A DNA stretch of 64,000 nt from Aureispira sp. CCB-QB1. Lineage in GTDB: Bacteria; Bacteroidota; Bacteroidia; Chitinophagales; Saprospiraceae. The notes under the pieces are model-generated. The model saw nothing but the letters and a program-made list of their open reading frames with translations. It searched no databases and was not told where the DNA came from. The translations under genes and the position numbers were made by a program. Shown here piece after piece: positions 60,996-64,000 of this stretch. Within the stretch, counting starts at the first letter, position 1. The number at the start of each line of letters is the position of its first letter. The DNA is taken from the NCBI RefSeq assembly GCF_000724545.1, contig NZ_JHBV01000041.1, positions 62,001-126,000 of the forward strand, in the 5' to 3' direction.

Positions 60996-61099
60996 TTTTT
61001 TTCCAATTCCTTGATTTAATTCTCCTCAACTCTTATAGTTTTTGTATCTTTCTGATATTGGGCAACCAAGCTATTTTTAGATTAAGAAACCAACTATAA

Positions 61100-62491
61100 A
61101 TGAGCAATAAAATCGTTCGGATTGCAGGAACACAAGGCTTTTATGGAGATAGTCCAATGGGAGCAATTACAGTGGCTATGCAAGAAGCAGCCGACTATCT
61201 GATGCACGATGCATTGGCAGAGCTGACCTTATCCATTTTGCAAAAAGATAAACTCCGAGATCCTAATTTAGGCTATGCTAGAGATGTTGAATTTCATGCT
61301 GCCAAATTATATCCCATCACTTTGGCTAAAGGCATAAAAGTAGTTACAGATTCTGGAGGACTAAATCCTCATAGTGCCGCTAAAAAAGTACAAGAAATTT
61401 TACATCAACAAGGCATAAAAGACGCTAAAATTGCTGCAATTGATGGCGATGATATGTTGACGAAACTAGAACAACTAAAAGCAGATCAACTTCCTCTTAT
61501 CAATTTAGACACAGGCACCTCTTACCACGACTCTAGTTTTCCTCCCACCCATGCCAATGTCTATATTGGTGCTCAATGTATAAAAGATGCCCTAACACAA
61601 GGTGCTGACATTATTCTAGCTGGACGAGTTGCTGATCCTTGCTTGGCCTTAGGAATTTTAGCGTATGAATTTGACTGGGATTTGGAAGGAAAAACACAGA
61701 AAACATTGGATCAACTTGCCAATGGAATTATGGTTGGGCATATTTTAGAATGTGGTGGGCAAGCTTCTGGTGGCAATGCCTATTCCGAATGGCTTGGAAG
61801 AGATTACCAATTTAGTCATTTGGGCTATCCAATTGCTCATGTTGAAGCCGATGGTAGTGCAACAATTACAAAATTAGAAAACCAAGGCGGCAAAGTAACT
61901 CGGAATACCATTCGAGAACAATTGGTCTATGAAATCCACAATCCTCGAGCCTACATTACTCCTGATGTAACGGTTGACTTTAGTCAAATTCAGGTTCAAG
62001 AAATTGCGTCCAATCAAGTTCGGGTTAGCAATGCAAAAGGGAAGCCTCGCCCTGAAATGCTAAAACTTTGTATTGGTCAAATGGAGGGTTACGTTACAGA
62101 ACAGTTGTTTTATTTTTCTTACCCTTATGCTTATGATAAAGCCAAAGCCTTTGTTCAGGCAGTTAAAGAAACTTGGGCAACGCTTCCTTTTCAATATGAG
62201 GAATTGCGAGTCAATTATCTCGGTATTAATGGCATTCACGAAGATGCTGCTCCTATACTCCCCAAAGATACGATTGATAACATGAATGAAATTGGAGTGA
62301 GAATTGCGTTTCGCCATCAAGATAAGAAAGTTGGCAAACTATTGATTCAATCGATTGTTTGCTTAGGATTAAATGGTCCTCCAGGTTTGGCAGCCAGTAT
62401 GAATTGGGGTAAAGCTGCGTCCATTCGTCTAGGATTGTTTCCTACCCTCATTCCAAGAAAATATGTTGTTCCTAAAATTACGTTGTATTAA
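61100..62491 (+). CDS. AtuA family (DUF1446) protein
   Basis: 463 residues. The family pattern is clear: IVRIAGTQGFYGDSPMGAI, YLMHDALAELTLSIL, VVTDSGGLNPHSAA, YIGAQCIKDALTQGADIILA, GRVADPCLALG, HILECGGQASGGN and GYPIAHVEADG. AtuA is needed for growth on acyclic terpenes in Pseudomonas, and related genes sit in branched acyl-CoA clusters; the exact reaction is not known. It is followed after one base by a gene for the small AtuA-related chain, as often in genomes that split the protein in two. Upstream is the LRR gene, unrelated. Confidence 0.9.
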   Translation: MSNKIVRIAGTQGFYGDSPMGAITVAMQEAADYLMHDALAELTLSILQKDKLRDPNLGYARDVEFHAAKLYPITLAKGIKVVTDSGGLNPHSAAKKVQEILHQQGIKDAKIAAIDGDDMLTKLEQLKADQLPLINLDTGTSYHDSSFPPTHANVYIGAQCIKDALTQGADIILAGRVADPCLALGILAYEFDWDLEGKTQKTLDQLANGIMVGHILECGGQASGGNAYSEWLGRDYQFSHLGYPIAHVEADGSATITKLENQGGKVTRNTIREQLVYEIHNPRAYITPDVTVDFSQIQVQEIASNQVRVSNAKGKPRPEMLKLCIGQMEGYVTEQLFYFSYPYAYDKAKAFVQAVKETWATLPFQYEELRVNYLGINGIHEDAAPILPKDTIDNMNEIGVRIAFRHQDKKVGKLLIQSIVCLGLNGPPGLAASMNWGKAASIRLGLFPTLIPRKYVVPKITLY

Positions 62492-62492
62492 C

Positions 62493-62807
62493 ATGAAAAA
62501 GATAAAATTAATTGACCTTGCAGCTGCCCGTTCTGGCGATAAAAATGATATTTGTAATATTGGTGTTCTAGCCAATAGTTTGGAACATTATCACTTGCTA
62601 AAAGAGCATCTGACTGCTGAAAAAGTTAAAGCACACTTTGGTAACCTTATCAAAGGAAAGGTGGTGCGTTACGAATGGGATGCTTTGGAAGCACTCAACT
62701 TTGTTTGCTACGAAGCACTAGATGGTGGCGCTTCTCGCTCCTTGCGAGTCGATACTTTAGGGAAAAATTTCTCTAGCCACTTATTGCGAATGGAATTAGA
62801 AATTTAA
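62493..62807 (+). CDS. Small AtuA-related protein
   Basis: 104 residues from the ATG at 62493; one base separates it from the AtuA stop, so the two are translationally linked. The signature IDLAAARSGDKNDICNIGVL followed by FVCYEALDGGASRSLRVDTLG is that of the C-terminal AtuA-like domain, which in other proteins is fused to the large part. The two chains should form one complex. The longer frame that overlaps the AtuA end is rejected. Confidence 0.88.
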   Translation: MKKIKLIDLAAARSGDKNDICNIGVLANSLEHYHLLKEHLTAEKVKAHFGNLIKGKVVRYEWDALEALNFVCYEALDGGASRSLRVDTLGKNFSSHLLRMELEI

Positions 62808-62810
62808 CAG

Positions 62811-63203
62811 ATGACTTCAACAAAAGATATACAAACTAGAGCTGACGTAGAGCACTTGATTAGAACTTTTTATGAAAAAGTATTGGTAGACAAAACCATT
62901 GCCTTTATTTTTATAGATGTTGCTCAAATTGACTTAGACAAGCATTTTCCTCACTTATTTGATTTTTGGGAAAATATTTTGTTAACTCCCAATGGATACA
63001 AAAGAAATGTGTTGAAAGTACACTTAGATTTAAACCAAAAAGTTCCCCTTCGCCAAGAGCATTTTGAACGTTGGCTAGAACTATTTACCAACACCGTAGA
63101 TGAGCTTTTTGAAGGAACAGTTGCCAATAATGCCAAAAATAAAGCCTTGTCTATTGCTACGGTGATGCAAACAAAATTGCACCGGTCTAAGGGTTTGTTG
63201 TAA
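62811..63203 (+). CDS. Group III truncated hemoglobin
   Basis: 130 residues. The two-over-two globin of group III is seen in VEHLIRTFYEKVLVDKTIAF, FPHLFDFWENILLTPNGYKR and the proximal-helix region VHLDLNQKVPLRQEHFERWL, with a His in position to bind haem iron and the typical H-x(10-16)-FxxW end. These proteins bind O2 or NO and are linked to microaerobic life and nitrosative stress. It starts three bases after the AtuA-like gene and is probably co-transcribed. Its end overlaps the convergent MocR gene by 17 bases. Confidence 0.88.
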   Translation: MTSTKDIQTRADVEHLIRTFYEKVLVDKTIAFIFIDVAQIDLDKHFPHLFDFWENILLTPNGYKRNVLKVHLDLNQKVPLRQEHFERWLELFTNTVDELFEGTVANNAKNKALSIATVMQTKLHRSKGLL

Positions 63204-64000
63204 CGATAGATTTTTTAAAAATAAGAACCGCTTCTTCCAATTCATCCAGCGTCATAGAAGTAAATCCCAATCGAGTTGCTTTTAGGTTCGGTACATTAAT
63301 AGTATACCCCTCTCCTGAAGAAAAGAAAAGCCCTTGTCGAAGGGCTTTTTGGGCACTGCTTTGCACATCTATTTGGTTGTCAAAAACAGTCCAAATGGCC
63401 ATTCCTCCATTGGGTTTGTCAAAATAAACGACATCACTCATATAAGTTTTTAGCAATTCATCCAAACGATCTCTTCGCTGCTGATAGATGCGCAACGATT
63501 TTCGAATGTGTCGCTGAATTTCTCCAGTTTGAAACAGCTCTGCTATCGCTTTTTCGAGCGGAAAATCTCCTTGTCGATCAATAACCCTTCTCAACCTAGC
63601 CATCTCATTAATCAAATCAGGATGGGCGGCAACAAAACCTACCCGAAAAGCAGGTGCCATTACTTTACTCAAAGAGCCAATATAAATAACGTGCTTCAAC
63701 TGATCGATACTCGCCAAAGGCAGGATTGGATTTCTCTGATAATGAAAGTCATAATCGTAATCGTCCTCTATAATAGCAAAACTATGCTCTTGCGCCAATT
63801 TTAATAGTTTTAATCTCCTATCAGCACTCAAGGTCACCGTTGTTGGATGATGGTGGTGGGAAGCAACATAAATTGCCCGTATTGGTTTATGCCGACAATA
63901 CTGTTCCAACTGCTCTACAACAACTCCTTGCTCATCAACATCAATATAAACCAATTCTGCCCCTAATTCTTGAAACATCATATTTGCAGTACTATAATTT
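63187..64000 (-). CDS. MocR-type PLP-dependent regulator/aminotransferase, 3' part
   Basis: The frame is open to the window edge, so the N-terminal part, presumably the GntR-like DNA-binding domain, lies outside. The visible aminotransferase fold has YVASHHHHPTTVTLSADRR at the pyrophosphate-strand region, FAIIEDDYDYDFHYQRNPIL with the aspartate pair, and the Schiff-base lysine in YIGSLSKVMAPAFRVGF. The C-terminal end is NVPNLKATRLGFTSMTLDEL. MocR proteins bind PLP and regulate vitamin B6, GABA or taurine genes. The ATG pair at 63976-63981 is an internal Met, not the start. The stop overlaps the hemoglobin gene. Confidence 0.88.
   Translation of the reverse strand, partial: NYSTANMMFQELGAELVYIDVDEQGVVVEQLEQYCRHKPIRAIYVASHHHHPTTVTLSADRRLKLLKLAQEHSFAIIEDDYDYDFHYQRNPILPLASIDQLKHVIYIGSLSKVMAPAFRVGFVAAHPDLINEMARLRRVIDRQGDFPLEKAIAELFQTGEIQRHIRKSLRIYQQRRDRLDELLKTYMSDVVYFDKPNGGMAIWTVFDNQIDVQSSAQKALRQGLFFSSGEGYTINVPNLKATRLGFTSMTLDELEEAVLIFKKSIVTTNP

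Overview
The window reads as chromosomal DNA of an AT-rich member of the phylum Bacteroidota. A Saprospiraceae-type marine bacterium would fit, but that rank is a guess. Support comes from Bacteroidota-type promoters (TAnnTTTG at -7, TTTG or TTG near -33), a type IX secretion C-terminal sorting domain, a DUF4249/TonB-dependent receptor pair, type III glutamine synthetase, many short lipobox lipoproteins and an exosortase of the XrtN type. No prophage, integrase, transposase or CRISPR array is visible. The only mobile-looking DNA is a family of non-coding palindromic intergenic repeats. Layout, 0-9 kb: the 3' end of an unrecognised gene, a second unknown gene and a family 2 glycosyltransferase form one unit. 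Three tandem STAS-like (DUF7793-like) paralogues follow, then cytidylate kinase, a PPOX-type flavoprotein, a large protein kinase with a coiled-coil tail, and dihydrolipoyl dehydrogenase. 9-23 kb: a periplasmic TPR-CHAT protease-like protein, a leftward glycan/membrane cluster (DPM1-like glycosyltransferase, polytopic GT-C-like protein, single-pass protein), a lipoprotein, a PgpH-type HD phosphohydrolase, a lipoprotein coupled to a DUF4442 hotdog protein, and an SDR oxidoreductase. 23-37 kb: two near-identical tRNA-His genes with covarying terminators, a LolA-like protein, a Tat-signal pirin, a lipoprotein, a membrane protein broken by a 10-A tract, a TerB/J-domain co-chaperone, DnaE with a DUF6940 gene, a Fur-family regulator with a palindromic operator candidate, a DUF4296 lipoprotein, glutamine synthetase III and an HsdR-N-like nuclease-fold protein. 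38-50 kb: a Kre9-like repeat protein for type IX secretion, QueA, a duplicated META-like lipoprotein, an orphan ThiG, gamma-glutamyltransferase, DUF4249 lipoprotein plus TonB-dependent receptor, and two unknown proteins. 50-56 kb is the most interesting block, an exosortase N (XrtN) locus. It holds a membrane protein, a winged-helix regulator, a small membrane protein, an 833-residue VIT-domain protein ending in a PEP-type sorting signal, and the exosortase itself with its Cys/Arg/His triad. Two copies of a 7-1-7 palindrome (CTTTGAA-N-TTCAAAG) sit upstream of the block and upstream of the small membrane protein, so the encoded regulator may control the system through them. 56-64 kb: an unknown lipoprotein, MsrB, a crotonase, a methyltransferase, a leucine-rich-repeat gene that has lost its start codon next to a repeat element, the AtuA pair, a truncated hemoglobin, and the 3' part of a MocR-type regulator/aminotransferase running off the end. 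Intergenic repeats with TAGTTCGTTG...CAACGAACTA or TACTC...GAGTA ends occur at about a dozen places. They share internal hairpins and are the main structure the genes do not explain.
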